Assembly: GCA_014904845.1 (NCBI GenBank)
Contig: MU119207.1
Location: 310,001-374,000 of the forward strand
DNA: 64,000 nucleotides
Direction of reading: 5' to 3'
Source: Acephala macrosclerotiorum
Lineage: Eukaryota > Ascomycota > Leotiomycetes > Helotiales > Mollisiaceae
This document shows positions 12,574 to 23,447 of this stretch, one piece after another. Both the position numbers and the translations under genes were made by a program. A model generated the notes under the pieces. The model was not told the DNA's origin and made no database searches. It saw only the letters and a program-made list of their open reading frames with translations. Each line of letters begins with the position of its first letter. Positions within the stretch are counted from its first letter, which is position 1.

Positions 12574-14859
12574 ATGTGGTACTGGATACGTTTTCGACTT
12601 TACGCACCTTTTCGACACTTTACTACAATTCCTCGACATAATACCCTTCGTTGCCTAGCGCACGTTACAAAAGTTTTGCCCGTTACATTTCCTTGAGCGT
12701 TATTTCAGCGCGCATTACGTTCCGAGGTGTCGTACCAATTTGCGGCTTTCACAAAAAATACGATAATACGCATGGACGCACCCATCACGATCTCGAGTTG
12801 CGTGCGCTCCCACCAGTGGCTGCCTCGATCTTACGATTCTCTTTATTTTACATCGGCGTTGCATCAGCGAATTTAGATATTTCGTTTGTCTTTCGAAACA
12901 GGATGGCATTAAGACTGGAGGGAAAAACAGTCAGGTGTTCTGGGATTGGGAGAGGCCCTCTTGCTTTGCTTGCGATTAATTTGTTTTCCTTTACACATTC
13001 ATGAACATTTGCGGCTTAGACTTGGACTCGATCGGTCGGGTCTCATAAAAATCCTCATATCAGGCTGCCGAATTTCCTCGGCTTCGCCACCCAGAAATTT
13101 GTAATTAGGCGGATTTTCTTTTCTTTCATTTGTCATCAGACACTTGATTTCTTTTTCTTTCTTGTACAATGGTTTGAGATTGGATTCTCTTCGCTGGCTT
13201 TCTCGTTATGGGGAGAAAGGGCCAGCATGCACAAAAACGGGGGTTGGGGAAATGGGAACTGCAAATTTGCTTATGGTCGTTTTCTGCTATTCGATTCGAT
13301 ACACGGCGCTCTTTTCGACGGATGGGATGGCTGGTCTCTGCTGGCTGTTTTTCAGCCGTCTTTACGAACACCGACACATACACACGCTTGGGGCTGCGCA
13401 TCGCATGAAAGACTTGGGAGCTGGGTAGGAAAACTTTACACTTGGGGCTGGGATTTGCTGTGGCTCTGTTCGTCTTTCGTTTCTTCATACAGACATTGAT
13501 GATGAGGCTGGGGCATTTGACTGGCAAACTGGGGATTGGGGCTGGTTTTATGAAGAGGCTTGTACTGCTCTATTCGCCTGGGCTTTTTACAAGATCCTCT
13601 TGTATTTTCTGGCAATCCTCGATGGTGTCGTCTTCGAGCGACTGGATACGAAGTTATGAGTGTGGAACACAAAATTCTAGGCAATCTTTTTTTTTTTTTT
13701 TTCTTTTCGAGGCACCCTTACTTGAGACGGCTGTTCTACTCTGATCCTGACTTCCTTGAGGAGTATTGTGGATGGATGGATTAATGGTCTTAGAATTAAT
13801 GGAAAGTTGAGCCTTCGATTGAAATCTCCTGGAGAAAATACTCGATGGAATGCGTGATTGGCTGGCTTCACGTATAATTTGTGCTTCGTTATTCGCTGAC
13901 ATGAGAAATAAACAGGACCTCCGATCATCGACCACGATAATGCTTTCATTTTCAAAACAGCTCAAAACGTTCGCAACCACGTGCCGGACGGACCTCCACT
14001 CCATCTCCCGCTTCGGCAAAATGGCGAAAAAAACCCTCGGTCTTGGCATTCAGGAACGCGCATCATCGTGGTCATCTCCACTCTCGGACTTAGGGGTTGA
14101 CCGAAGGACCGGATCATTGATGATAAATTGTCAAGAGCAATCTGCGGATCGATTTGTTCCACTCTACGTTCGAGACCCTCGCGATCGTGGGAGATGTTAA
14201 GCTAACGCGGGAAGAAGGGTCCTTTGGTGGAGTGCGTACAGAAGTGGACTGTAGCGGCGCCGCTAGGGGGTTCGAAAAGTGAGGATGGGGAGCGGTATCG
14301 GTGTCGGTATCGGTCATGGCAAGCCCTTGGTGTGGTTGAGAGGGGCTGAGATCACACAATGGGGAATTTGGCATTTGAAATTGAGATAAGACTGATGAGA
14401 AATAGTTCGATTCGGTTCGATTTGATGCGAGAAGGGTGGAGGGTGTTGATGGTGGGCGTCACGTGTCGGACGCTTATCTGAGGCGAGAAGAAGAGAGGGG
14501 GGTAGGGCATAGTTGCTCCTTCGTATGCCCCCTCTTTGCAAAACTTCGAGGGACCGAGGGACCCCCGAGTATGGCCTTCTGGTTCTCCTAGACTCGAATC
14601 AGACCTTGGCCAGGTGAATCTTCTTCAAGGCTATCTCGCGTCTTTCACCTAGAAAGAGGAGACCAGGAGTATGAAAGAACCTCTTAGGATCTCCAAACAA
14701 CCTCCAAATACTCAAGCCTATAATAATCTTCCACGACGGAAGTTGTCGCTCCGTCACTTGTCACTTGCTACTCGCTAGGCCCGGCGGTGGCGCCTTTTGC
14801 GGGAAGAAGAGAGAGTACACTTTGTTTTCATTGAGGCTCTGTGATGAGGTTTGAGTTAG
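12574..14859. other. Non-coding, downstream of cyclin gene
   Basis: The 3' region of the cyclin gene followed by sequence with no credible gene. Contains a T16 run at 13687-13702. Open frames here are antisense pairs of similar length on both strands without recognisable motifs. Confidence 0.55.
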
Positions 14860-15841
14860 TTTCAGTTTGAGATTTGGATTGCTGTCAACTTTTTGCTTAC
14901 TATCATTGGGGGTTGAAAGACGGGATAAATCTGTTGCTGGGAGTCGATAGCGAAAATACTATTACTCGGAATAGAGCGTCGCATCGAGACACAGAGATTC
15001 GAAAGCTTGAATCATGCGTGAAGCGCACTTGCTCCATTCTGAAATGACTGTGGCGACGTGGTGTGAAGACCAGCAACCACTCGTAAAAGGTAGCTTTATT
15101 CGTGGGGCTTTATTCGTGGGACGAGATGATGACTTCTTACTCCGGCTTAGGTCGTGCTATTTATATCCCGAATATTAAAGTGACAACTCGGTTTCTTGGA
15201 CTTGAGGTTCGTACACCGGTGAATGCCGTTCTGCCTCATTCGTTTCTACGGCTTCAACTTGCTTAGAGAAGGGATAAATTAATCCTCAGTTTCACCGTTG
15301 AACCCGAATTTCATTTAGCACATGATGGGTCCAGCTCGAGATAAGTGCGGATCTGCCAGACTGGCAGTGCCATCCATCTGCTCGTCGGCAGGAATTTGGG
15401 GATGTTCCGGTCCAGCTGTTGATTGAGGCACGATGAACGAGAACGTGTTGTTGTTAAGTTGCTGACGAGTGCCCCTTGCTGTCACGACATGGTATGAAAG
15501 TTCCAGCGGGAGTTGACAGCGAGGAGATTGAACTACTTGTGATGGAGTATCTCCGCAATATGACTCGAATTTTGGACGATCCAATCATCGTAGAAGCATG
15601 TATGCTCCGAACAGCGACGATTCGAGAAACCTCGCAATCCCTCGTCACGAATCATGTGTTCGATTACCTCATCATGTACCCGTGCCACCTTTGCTTCTAC
15701 TGGAACAGGTCTTCTATTTATGCTTCAAGATCACTCAAGTGAGATGGCTCGGGTTCAAAATTCGATTCGTGAGTCAGGTGGATCTTTTGCCTAGATCTCG
15801 TCTCTTGAGGCTTTGAGGCACTGTTTTTGCTTTGCTGCACT

Positions 15842-15884
15842 GGAGGGGTATAAAAGCACCTCTCGTCTCTTTCAACGAAGCTTC
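15842..15884 (+). promoter_or_regulatory. Array unit 1: TATA box and AAGCTT
   Basis: GGAGGGGTATAAAAGCACCTCTC places the TATA box between imperfect inverted repeats, with AAGCTT 29 bp downstream. This spacing matches a TATA box and start site. Downstream sequence has a CTCGCCCATAG block near 15904 and no open frame. Confidence 0.45.
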
Positions 15885-16289
15885 GAGCAGAAGTCTCTGG
15901 CTCTCGCCCATAGAGGGATCGAGTACATTTTTCTGCGAACTGTAGAAATTACAACCGAGTCTGGAATCCAAGTCTAGATCTTCTGACGAGATCGAAGATA
16001 AGGGCGCGCTGGATTCGAATCGCTTGTTGCTGTCAAGCTTATACGACTTTCATTTGACGTGAGATTCATCGGATGAAATCAAGGTGGAAGAATTGACAGC
16101 AATGAGAGCATACTGCTTCACCTCATCTTTTGCAGAGTGGAGATCCACTTGAGTGTTGACTCCTAAGACTTGATTCTTAGTTTTGAACGCTACCTAAGAG
16201 ATTGAAGAGCTGTTGACGAGGCCACGAAGGACGTACCCTGTCCATGCCTTCTTGCGCGTTGGGGGTGTTACATCTATCCCTCGAAAGCT

Positions 16290-16444
16290 TGAGAGGTGGT
16301 ATTTATATCTTGATGCCACTCAAAAGGTAGTTACGCGGACTTAGAGACTGACGTGAGAAGGTGAATGTTCTTCATAGGTTCATTGGGCTACATTTCTTCT
16401 GCCAGGAGGTATATAAAAACGTCTCCCAGGTGTCGACCAAGCTT
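16290..16444 (+). promoter_or_regulatory. Array unit 2: TATTTATA, GGTGAATG, TATA box, AAGCTT
   Basis: TATTTATA lies about 110 bp before a TATATAAAA box at 16410. The GGTGAATGTTCTTC block sits between them. The TATA box is framed by CCAGGAG and CTCCCAGG, and AAGCTT follows at 16439. The same order and spacing recur in the next unit. Confidence 0.5.
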
Positions 16445-16837
16445 TAAGCAACCTAAGAAGAGCATCTGCTTCGATCTTGCCCAATGGGCCAAAATTTGCT
16501 TCTGATTTCGTGGATTCACTCGATATCTTCCTTCACAGAACCTCAAGAGACTGCGCCTCACCTCAAGCTTTGTAGCTTGAAGAGATGGAGGTTGAGTTTG
16601 ATTTGAGATTCATATTGCTATTAAGAAAAGCTGTAAGTGTTGTTTGCTGAGCAAGGATCAGATGAAACTACTCTGGGAGACCATCCGTTGCGTCTACATA
16701 TGGAGAGATACGGTCCTCCCAGGCCTCGACTCTCACCATGATTATGTGGAGGCTGTGTGGGGACTGGAAAAAACTCGGCAGGTCACCGAGCATTGATTTC
16801 GTCCATCTTCTTGGTATGTTGCGTCCATTCTGAAAGC

Positions 16838-16996
16838 TTGATAGGCGGTATTTATAATCTGGAGAGTTCTCACTCAAGAAGTTTTGCCGCTTTGGAGGAA
16901 GGGTTGTGTAAAGGTGAATGTTCTTCCCACTTCTTTCTCTCTTCTCAACCGGATGGGAGGGTATAAAAGCACCTCCCAAGGCTTCTGATCAAGCTT
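16838..16996 (+). promoter_or_regulatory. Array unit 3: TATTTATA, GGTGAATG, TATA box, AAGCTT
   Basis: The TATA box at 16962 lies within a perfect 7-bp inverted repeat, TGGGAGG-N11-CCTCCCA (16954-16978). TATTTATA lies about 110 bp upstream, GGTGAATGTTCTTC at 16918, and AAGCTT at 16991. The layout matches unit 2 although the sequences in between have diverged. Confidence 0.5.
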
Positions 16997-18200
16997 CAAG
17001 AACAAACATCCATACGGATTATTACGCGACTCGAGAAAGAGTTCTCACTCGCCCATAGTATTGCTCAATATTTTCTCCTGCGGCCGTATTATAGCTTGCG
17101 ATCAGTTTCAAGTTCAAGGTCAAGTTCAAGTTGCCCGGGGGTTACCCTACATCACATCAAATAACGTGCTGTTGTCAAGTTGCAGCTATTGTCATCCGAG
17201 ATGAAAATCAAGCTCAAGATGTGATCAAAACACACATATATTGCCCCACTCAGCCACCGCTGGAGCGAGCTGTCGGAGCTTCCAGATCCCTCCCGATTCC
17301 CAGCCCGTATGAGCACATCAAGAAGATTTGAGAATACGACGATGTGCAGGGCATGTTGTTTCGAGATCAAATTGAAGGCGCCAGAAGATGTTGTCTCTCT
17401 CGAGGCCGGGTCGCGCTTTTTATGCCTTTCAACTATTTGAAGGAGAAGCACACAAAAGCTAGAGGTCGCACTCAGGTGAATTTAGTCAGGGGTGGTGGGG
17501 TAGAGAGATGCTTGGATCAGTAAGACGATTTGATTCTAGGGCGAGGTAATTATTGTGCACTTTAGCATCTCTTCAAGTGAAGTGCTTTCGCACCCCAACA
17601 CTTGAAGTTGGAAGAAGCTCGCTTTCACCAGCATCTCAGTGCCAAACTGGGAAAATCGCCATGTTACTTTGGACCATGCAGGCAAGGACTGAAAAATCTG
17701 AGCCTAGAATTGGCTGGACTGTTAAGTCCGAGCAATTATGGCTTCATGTAGCTTGATCAAATGAGAACAATATTTGGATAGTTGAGATCAAAACTAGTGT
17801 CTACTGTCGGCTTCCTCGCTTTTAATTCTAAGTCAGGGCACATCTTGGAGTCGGTGGTACAGCCTTGTCCCCTAGACGGACGCATCTGCGGAGAGAAGGG
17901 TAATCTGGAATAATCAGTGCTAGGCGATGGAGAGAAAATTTGGTCCGGCGACCGTCGTGGTAAGAATAGCGTCGAATATGGCGGTGGTGTGATGGAAGAG
18001 GTATTCCCATAAAGGAGCTTTATTATATTCCTTAGGATTCATTGGAAGCTGATGTCAAGTTCCACTGCTCCATAAACACGTGCACTTACCCTCCTAGTCC
18101 GAGCCCAGATCTCGCTTGGATTGCTCGCACTGGGGTGTTATAAAAGTCTTTCCTTCTTCTTACGAACAGGTTTCTCGTCAGGATCTTGGCAACTCGTTTC

Positions 18201-20233
18201 GCTAGTGCTCATGATTGGCACTTTGGGAATGTCCGCAAGCAGTCAATGACCCAGTCTACCCTGAACTTCCGTCTTGGTCTTGGGGGTGGAGTCCTCAAAA
18301 TGGCTTATTATGGAGGGGCAAGGTCTTGGTTGCGTGATTTGACGCTTTGATGTTCTTGTCAACTTTACGCAAATTCCGCAAAGCCGAAAGACTTGGGGTG
18401 GAAGCATATGGTTTCTTCGAGCTGAGTCAGTTGACAGAGATGTATGGGTTATTTGGTATGGGCTGAGCCGAAAACATGGGCTCACCATTTGTAGTCTAGT
18501 GTTACATGATCGGGCTTGAATTTCAAATCTTCAAGTCCATGTGGGCAAACAGAAGTCCACCACAACAATAAAACCATCCTTTCTCAATCTTTCTCTCCAT
18601 TGTAGACGCAGTAGAGAGCAAGTCTTGGTATTATACCCTGCCTACAACAAAAATAAAAGAAAGCATCAAGCAGACTACTTTGAACCTTACAAGCCACGCA
18701 AGGAGGTGAATGCATTCTCATTTTCTGCAATATCAATTTTGACAAGACCTCGCAAGCACCTCCTATTATTCACTCCTTCCAAAGCATTCACAAAGCACCT
18801 ATTCTCCTCTTGCCCTCTCCCCTCCCCGCTATATATTCGGAAGAACTAACGCAATTAGGAAGGACAAACTTTCTCCAATTGCGAGCACCGGGTCAGGACC
18901 GTGGATCTGCCGGTGTGGCATATGATGCGTCACATATCCCAACATCTCCATCTTCGATTGCTGGTCTTAGACGATGATTATTTGATAGAAAGATGAGTTT
19001 GAAAGGGTTGGAGAAGGATCTACTGACTTTTTAATAAGTGTCGACAGCAAAAGTTGGGTGAGATGAGATGAGATGAGATGCGATGCGATGCTGATGTTTG
19101 CGATCTGAAATCTTCGTCCATTGTTAGTTTGAGATGCGATGTCTTTCGCTTCAATGCTTGCGGTCTTGTTATACTGATGGATCCCATTTGAAAACGAAAA
19201 ATTAACAATATAAAAAAGATTGACAACAGAAACTCAATGCTGCCAGCTCCCACGCTCTTTGCTGCAAAAGCGACCAGTTATGTCTGGCCAATCGCAGACC
19301 TGAAAGACTTACGGCAGACAAGTACCCAAGATCAAATCGAAGAGAGACAGCATCGTGAAGTTCTTTTGAGGGTTGAACTGTACTAAGGAAGTCTATATAT
19401 AATAATCTTTTTATTAAACTTTCGCAAGCATGAGAGCAATATCGTTACAAAGTCCCAGCTTGGGACCGAAATTGCTTCCTTGTCCGGTTAGGAAGTCTTT
19501 TTGAAAGGAGTACAGACATTTAAATTCGGGGTTGCGGCTCGGCCGAAGTCTAGTAGCGAGTCAACATTCAAACCCTCTCAAATTTCCCTAGTCCTAACAG
19601 TGCTTCGAACAGAGCACACCTCCTCAGCTAGAAACCGACTTTCAGGAAGAGCTGCTACTGCATGAAGTACTCTCATGCTAAGAAGACGACATATGGCCAC
19701 CAAAAGTCTTGAGCATTTCTCCACTATCAAACGAAGTCTATCTTTGGTCCTCCAACCATTTCTCTTGTCTTGCGAAAGTCGTCGAATTTGTAGGAATATT
19801 GATATTGAGCGCTTGTTATTTACCCGTTGTTTGGAGTATCTCGACGCATTTATTCAAAGAGTAGTCTGTCCGCACGCGTTGAGAAACTCGGCGATGGCGG
19901 TCTCTGGGTCTATTTCAGTAATATTAAAGTGCTTCCAATTGAGAGTAGCCGTACTATACGTGCCTCGCTCGCCGACTCCATCGGAGGGTCTTAGCCTTGA
20001 AGTGGAAGGTTGGCTTTTGCATGACCCCTTTAAGCTCCCGTCGCTCCATGCTTGATATAGCGACGCAGGCTGGGACCTGTTTTGCGAACGAAAAGCGTCA
20101 GCAATGTGATATTAGGTAGAATTAGTGTGAACGAGAACATGAAAATAATAAAAATATATCTGTCAACTAGAATCGACGGTCGTCTAGATTGCTAAATCTA
20201 GATGTTGCTGGATGGAGTCCCCACTACTACAAA
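18201..20233. other. Non-coding with a short pentanucleotide repeat
   Basis: No credible gene. A run of AGATG units followed by CGATG units lies at about 19059-19090. A 126-codon frame at 19675-20055 has no recognisable feature. Confidence 0.55.
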
Positions 20234-20690
20234 TCACTCCATGTCAAGGCTAGAAGTCTGCGTTTTGGCAACTTTGATGGCGTCGTCGTAAGGGTCGGGA
20301 AAGCGCGATTCTGTAGAAATGAATTTTAAATGCCACCATGAGCGACATTTAGCTAGAGGTCCGAATTCCAGCTGCATTTCTTGCCATACCCTTCCCCATG
20401 AACTTAAGCTCAGATCTTCCTCCTGTGAGGCCTCGTTCTTCTGGCATTCGTCTAGCATGTCTCGGATACGCTCTTCCCTGGGGTTCTCAGGAGATGTGGT
20501 GGGACAAGGCACTCGTCATTTGAGCCTTCTGGAGGTTCTGAGACTTCGGAATCTTCTACTTCAGATCCTAGAATAATGATAGGTTCTTGGACTACTTTAG
20601 GTTTAGGCGTGCTTTACCTTAGTTTTCGCTTGCGAGTTGACATGCTTGGGGCGGGTAGTGCGTGGTTAGGTGGTTGAGAGGGCGGGGGAT

Positions 20691-20898
20691 CAGTGTGTTA
20701 AATGATTACATTACATTACATTATCCCGTCTAAATCATAATATAATCACAAGAAAATTCTTAATCATAATTCAAAATGCAGATTATAATGCATTATAATC
20801 TGCATTTTTTGAAAACATATAATTATAATGTAATGCAGTTAATGCGTTATAATCATGATCATGATGCATTATCTGCATTATTTTTTTTTATCACACTG
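20691..20898. mobile_element. hAT-superfamily MITE with perfect 8-bp target duplication
   Basis: A 208-bp AT-rich element. Terminal inverted repeats are CAGTGTGTTAAA on the left and CAGTGTGATAAA read inward from the right (11 of 12 identical). It is flanked on both sides by CGGGGGAT (20683-20690 and 20899-20906). An 8-bp duplication and CAGTG-type ends are the hallmark of hAT elements. It is too short to code for a transposase, so it is non-autonomous. The interior has repeated ATTACATT blocks and a 36-bp perfect palindrome at 20773-20808. Confidence 0.88.
20773..20808. repeat. 36-bp perfect palindrome inside the MITE
   Basis: AAAATGCAGATTATAATG meets its own reverse complement with no spacer, centred between 20790 and 20791. 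It would form a long hairpin or cruciform. The flanking base pair mismatches. Confidence 0.9.
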
Positions 20899-21303
20899 CG
20901 GGGGATTGCTTGGTGTAGATTTGGAGAGGGGCTCGTCTGGTGATGTATAAACCTCAATGTCATCTTCCTCCGCACTTCGAGATAGCGTTAGTATAGGTAT
21001 AGATCCGGCAGACTATTTACGATGAGAGGACCGAGTTGGTCTTCAAACGAGTGGAGTGTCGCTGTCGTTGAGCGAAGGATATAATATTGTAATATTTCCT
21101 CGTTGCGCTTGTTTTGGAGTAAGCAATTCAATGCTTGAGTTTGAATCTAAGTCATCTTAATCCCCTTTAACTTATTTTCTTGTGAATAATCGTTTTCTGG
21201 AAGGTGTAGTGTGCTTGGAAGCAGATGTTATGATCTTATCGGTCACTTCATCAGAAGAGAGGCCTAGAGAATGATGTCGAAATGAAGGAATACTAGGGAT
21301 CAT

Positions 21304-22241
21304 GAATCAATTTCTCTTTCTTGTGCGTCGCATGGGGTTAGTAAGCTTGCTGCTCTTGCTCAGGCGCTAATCACCCTCGGCTCACCCTCGGCCCAGTCAA
21401 CTCACCTGAGCAAGATCTATCAAATTGTCACGACTTCTCGCTTTTTAGCCAATTACACTTGATCTGACCTCCGTTCTCTCATAGTATTTTCGTCAAGTTT
21501 TGGCGAAGATACTCAAGGAGCCCAAACAAGTTCCCAAGTCCCAAAGTGGACACTTTCTAAAAATATACCTAGTGCTTTGTCTATAGTGTAATTAAGTTTA
21601 ACATAGATGCCCCTAAGCAGAGTCCTGCTCCTCCTGTGACGATTCTACTGACCTGTCACCTGACTTTCACCTAACAAACCCCCAGACAGCCCCCTATGCT
21701 ACATTGAGCCTGGCTCAGGAAGTGCCACACGTGACGGACCGCCTGTCTATATAAGAGAGCAGAAAGTACTGTATCAGATCAGGATGCTGGAAATAGATAA
21801 AGTTTATTCTATGTTGAAATTTCACACATATTAGTTCGAATTACAGGGATGACATTTCGGTGGACAGGGACTTTCGCTTTGCAGGGACGTTTGTTGTTCT
21901 TGTAGTCTAAATCTCTTTGGGATTGGGAATGATTTGTCCCCTACCAATGACAGTGTGAGGATAAAGTGGAGAGCGACTGCGACCTCCTAACGTTTTTGAC
22001 GACGGTTATCTGGTCAAGCAAGTATCAATGTTTTTAACATAGAAGTATTGGTTTTCATTCTCTTTGTATGCTGAGACAAGATATAGAGTTCACGCGAAGT
22101 AAGGTGTATCTATCAACGAGAGAAAGATAGCTCTCCTTCTTTGCCAATAAAGTTGCTATCTCGCAGACTCCCAATATAGTGCAGTAATGACAGGTCAATC
22201 CATCATCGATGTTTCCCAATTTAAATAATGCTCAATAAAGC
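21304..22241. other. Non-coding with CACCCTCGG repeats
   Basis: No gene seen. Around 21355-21420 the motifs GCTCACCCTCGG and CTGAGC/GCTCAGG are repeated. A similar cluster lies at 23300-23400, so the two clusters bracket the gene at 22242-22877. The 3' end of that gene lies at the right side of this stretch. Confidence 0.5.
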
Positions 22242-22877
22242 CTAGATCCCACCCCCCTTTCTCGGCGACCCTTCTCCTCGAAGCCTCTCGCTCATATATT
22301 TCCTGAGCACAAAATCCGCCTCCCCCCTCGTCATATACACTTGCGCCAAGTGCCAAATGTGGTACAGCGCATATCTTGGGACGGTTGAAGACTCGTCATT
22401 TGGCAGCCTTGGCACCTTCTGAACTCGAAGAATCTCGTCGCTCAAGCAGAAGTATTCCTTTACATCATTGCTAGTTATCCACAAGGCCGTGTCCATGCTC
22501 TTCGGCATCCTCTCTTTGTTCAGCTTCTTCCACTGATGGAAATCGGCGGGTGCAGCAGAAATAGAAGGTGGGTACCAGTCGATCTCCATCTCCGAGAAAC
22601 TTGATGCTGCCAGAGCGTATGTGAGAGCAGCGGTGAAGGCTGGTGAGGGGTACGATATGTTGCACAGCCAATGCAGATACCAGGACGGGAGTTCGCAGAT
22701 CTTTTTGCCTTCAAACTTGCCAAAGGTCATGGTGAAGTCTGCAAGAGAGGACTGTGTTCGAGGTTTTGGGAGGTCAGGTTCGGGAGGATAGTCGCCCATG
22801 ACGGTGTCGCCTTCATAATCCATTGCAGCCATGCTGGAGGATGGACATACAAGGTGCCGAGGTTTTGTAGTTGTCAT
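22242..22877 (-). CDS. Unrecognised protein with FG-x-GK/LP-x-Y-x-W motif
   Basis: Open single-exon frame of 211 residues (or 196 from the second Met). Near residue 50 it has FTMTFGKFEGKKICELPSWY followed by LHWL. This resembles the small DUF3820-type motif (FGK-x-GK-x-LP-x-Y-x-W) and the one in the related minus-strand genes further right. The C-terminal part (ITSNDVKEYFCLSDEIL, then RYALYHIWHLAQVYMTRGE) has the spacing of an XPA-C-like or zinc-free XPA fold: a D-[A/V]-K-x-[Y/F] helix, then an LY-x-H-x-[V/L]-x-x-[L/A] helix. Both assignments are by eye. The function is unknown; nuclear or DNA-linked roles are possible but not shown. The frame is intact, unlike most neighbours. No intron is evident. 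Confidence 0.65.
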   Translation of the reverse strand: MTTTKPRHLVCPSSSMAAMDYEGDTVMGDYPPEPDLPKPRTQSSLADFTMTFGKFEGKKICELPSWYLHWLCNISYPSPAFTAALTYALAASSFSEMEIDWYPPSISAAPADFHQWKKLNKERMPKSMDTALWITSNDVKEYFCLSDEILRVQKVPRLPNDESSTVPRYALYHIWHLAQVYMTRGEADFVLRKYMSERLRGEGSPRKGGGI

Positions 22878-23447
22878 CTGGAGCTCAGAGAGAGTTGGTC
22901 GAGCGCTAAGTTCGTTACAGTATACTTATGCGGCTTGAGGCGAGGCTGTGGATGCGCAGGGGCGGAGTGTCCCTAAGCAGTGGCTTTCTGGACTTCGCGA
23001 AATGAGTGGTCAATGCTTAGTTTGATTTGTAGTGAGAGCTTTTCTTATATACTCCGTATTGTGCAGAGAGAAGGCGTTCGATGGGAGGAGAGTTGAACGC
23101 GCCGCGTCGATGATGGAGGCGTGGGGGTGAAATCGCGGGTTGGAGCGAGAGGTGCGGCAGGAGCAAGGCTGAGCAAGCCCACTTCCTCTTTCGTAACCCC
23201 TGTAACCTTAAGGAAAGGCAGCGCTCAAGGCTGCAATTGGATCAAGTCCACCCTTTCTATTGGTTCTATGTTACTTTCTCCGAATACGGCTGAGGCTTTG
23301 CGCAGGCTGACCCAGGGCGGGCGTGCTCAGGCTCTGCTCAGGCTTGCTCACCCTCGGTTTAGGTAGGCTCACCCTCAGGTTAAAGCAGCAGCTGCTCACG
23401 TCCAGAGACTAAAACGGAACCAGCGAAAGAAAAAATTAATCCTGAGT
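22878..23447. other. Promoter side of 22242-22877 gene and spacer
   Basis: No further gene seen. Near 23330-23400 GCTCACCCTC is repeated, with GCTCAGG blocks, as at 21355-21420. Confidence 0.5.

Larger units (their letters stand above)
14860..18200 (+). repeat. Array of diverged tandem units of about 555 bp with TATA boxes
   Basis: At least two clear units and one more diverged unit share an ordered set of blocks. These are CTTGA(G/T)AGG(T/C)GGTATTTATA (16290-16310 and 16838-16857); AAGGTGAATGTTCTTC (16360 and 16918); a TATA box inside short inverted repeats (15849, 16410 and 16962); AAGCTT 28-30 bp past each TATA box (15878, 16439, 16991); and a CTCGCCCATAG-like block further on. TATA-to-TATA spacing is 561 and 552 bp. 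Partial blocks occur at 15157 (CTATTTATA), 15218 and 18705 (GTGAATGC) and 18138 (TTATAAAAG). There is no open frame of use within a unit, so any product would be non-coding RNA. Alternatives are decayed tandem copies of a promoter or LTR-like element. Confidence 0.6.
20234..21303 (-). pseudogene. Decayed gene of unknown function, split by a hAT-type MITE
   Basis: Read on the minus strand from 21303, one frame runs to the mobile element with protein-like content (SSDEVTDKIITSASK, SIELLTPKQAQRGNITIL, SAEEDDIEVYTSPDEP). It is broken by four stops (TAA, TAA, TGA, TAG), each one C-to-T change from a sense codon (CAA, CAA, CGA, CAG; the TAG could also come from TGG). Removing the 208-bp element at 20691-20898 and one target duplication lets the frame continue through PSQPPNHALPAPS to MSTRKRKL. 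A GSEVEDSEVSEPPEG segment and the open C-terminal part (20512-20234, with SSWGRVWQEMQLEF and WWHLKFISTESRF) follow after at least one further frame change. The product would have been Ser/Thr/Arg-rich and acidic by turns. I do not recognise the family. Confidence 0.55.

Noticed and set aside
15476..15742. 88-codon plus-strand frame beside the TATA array
   Set aside because: Overlaps an antisense frame of equal length and has no recognised motif.
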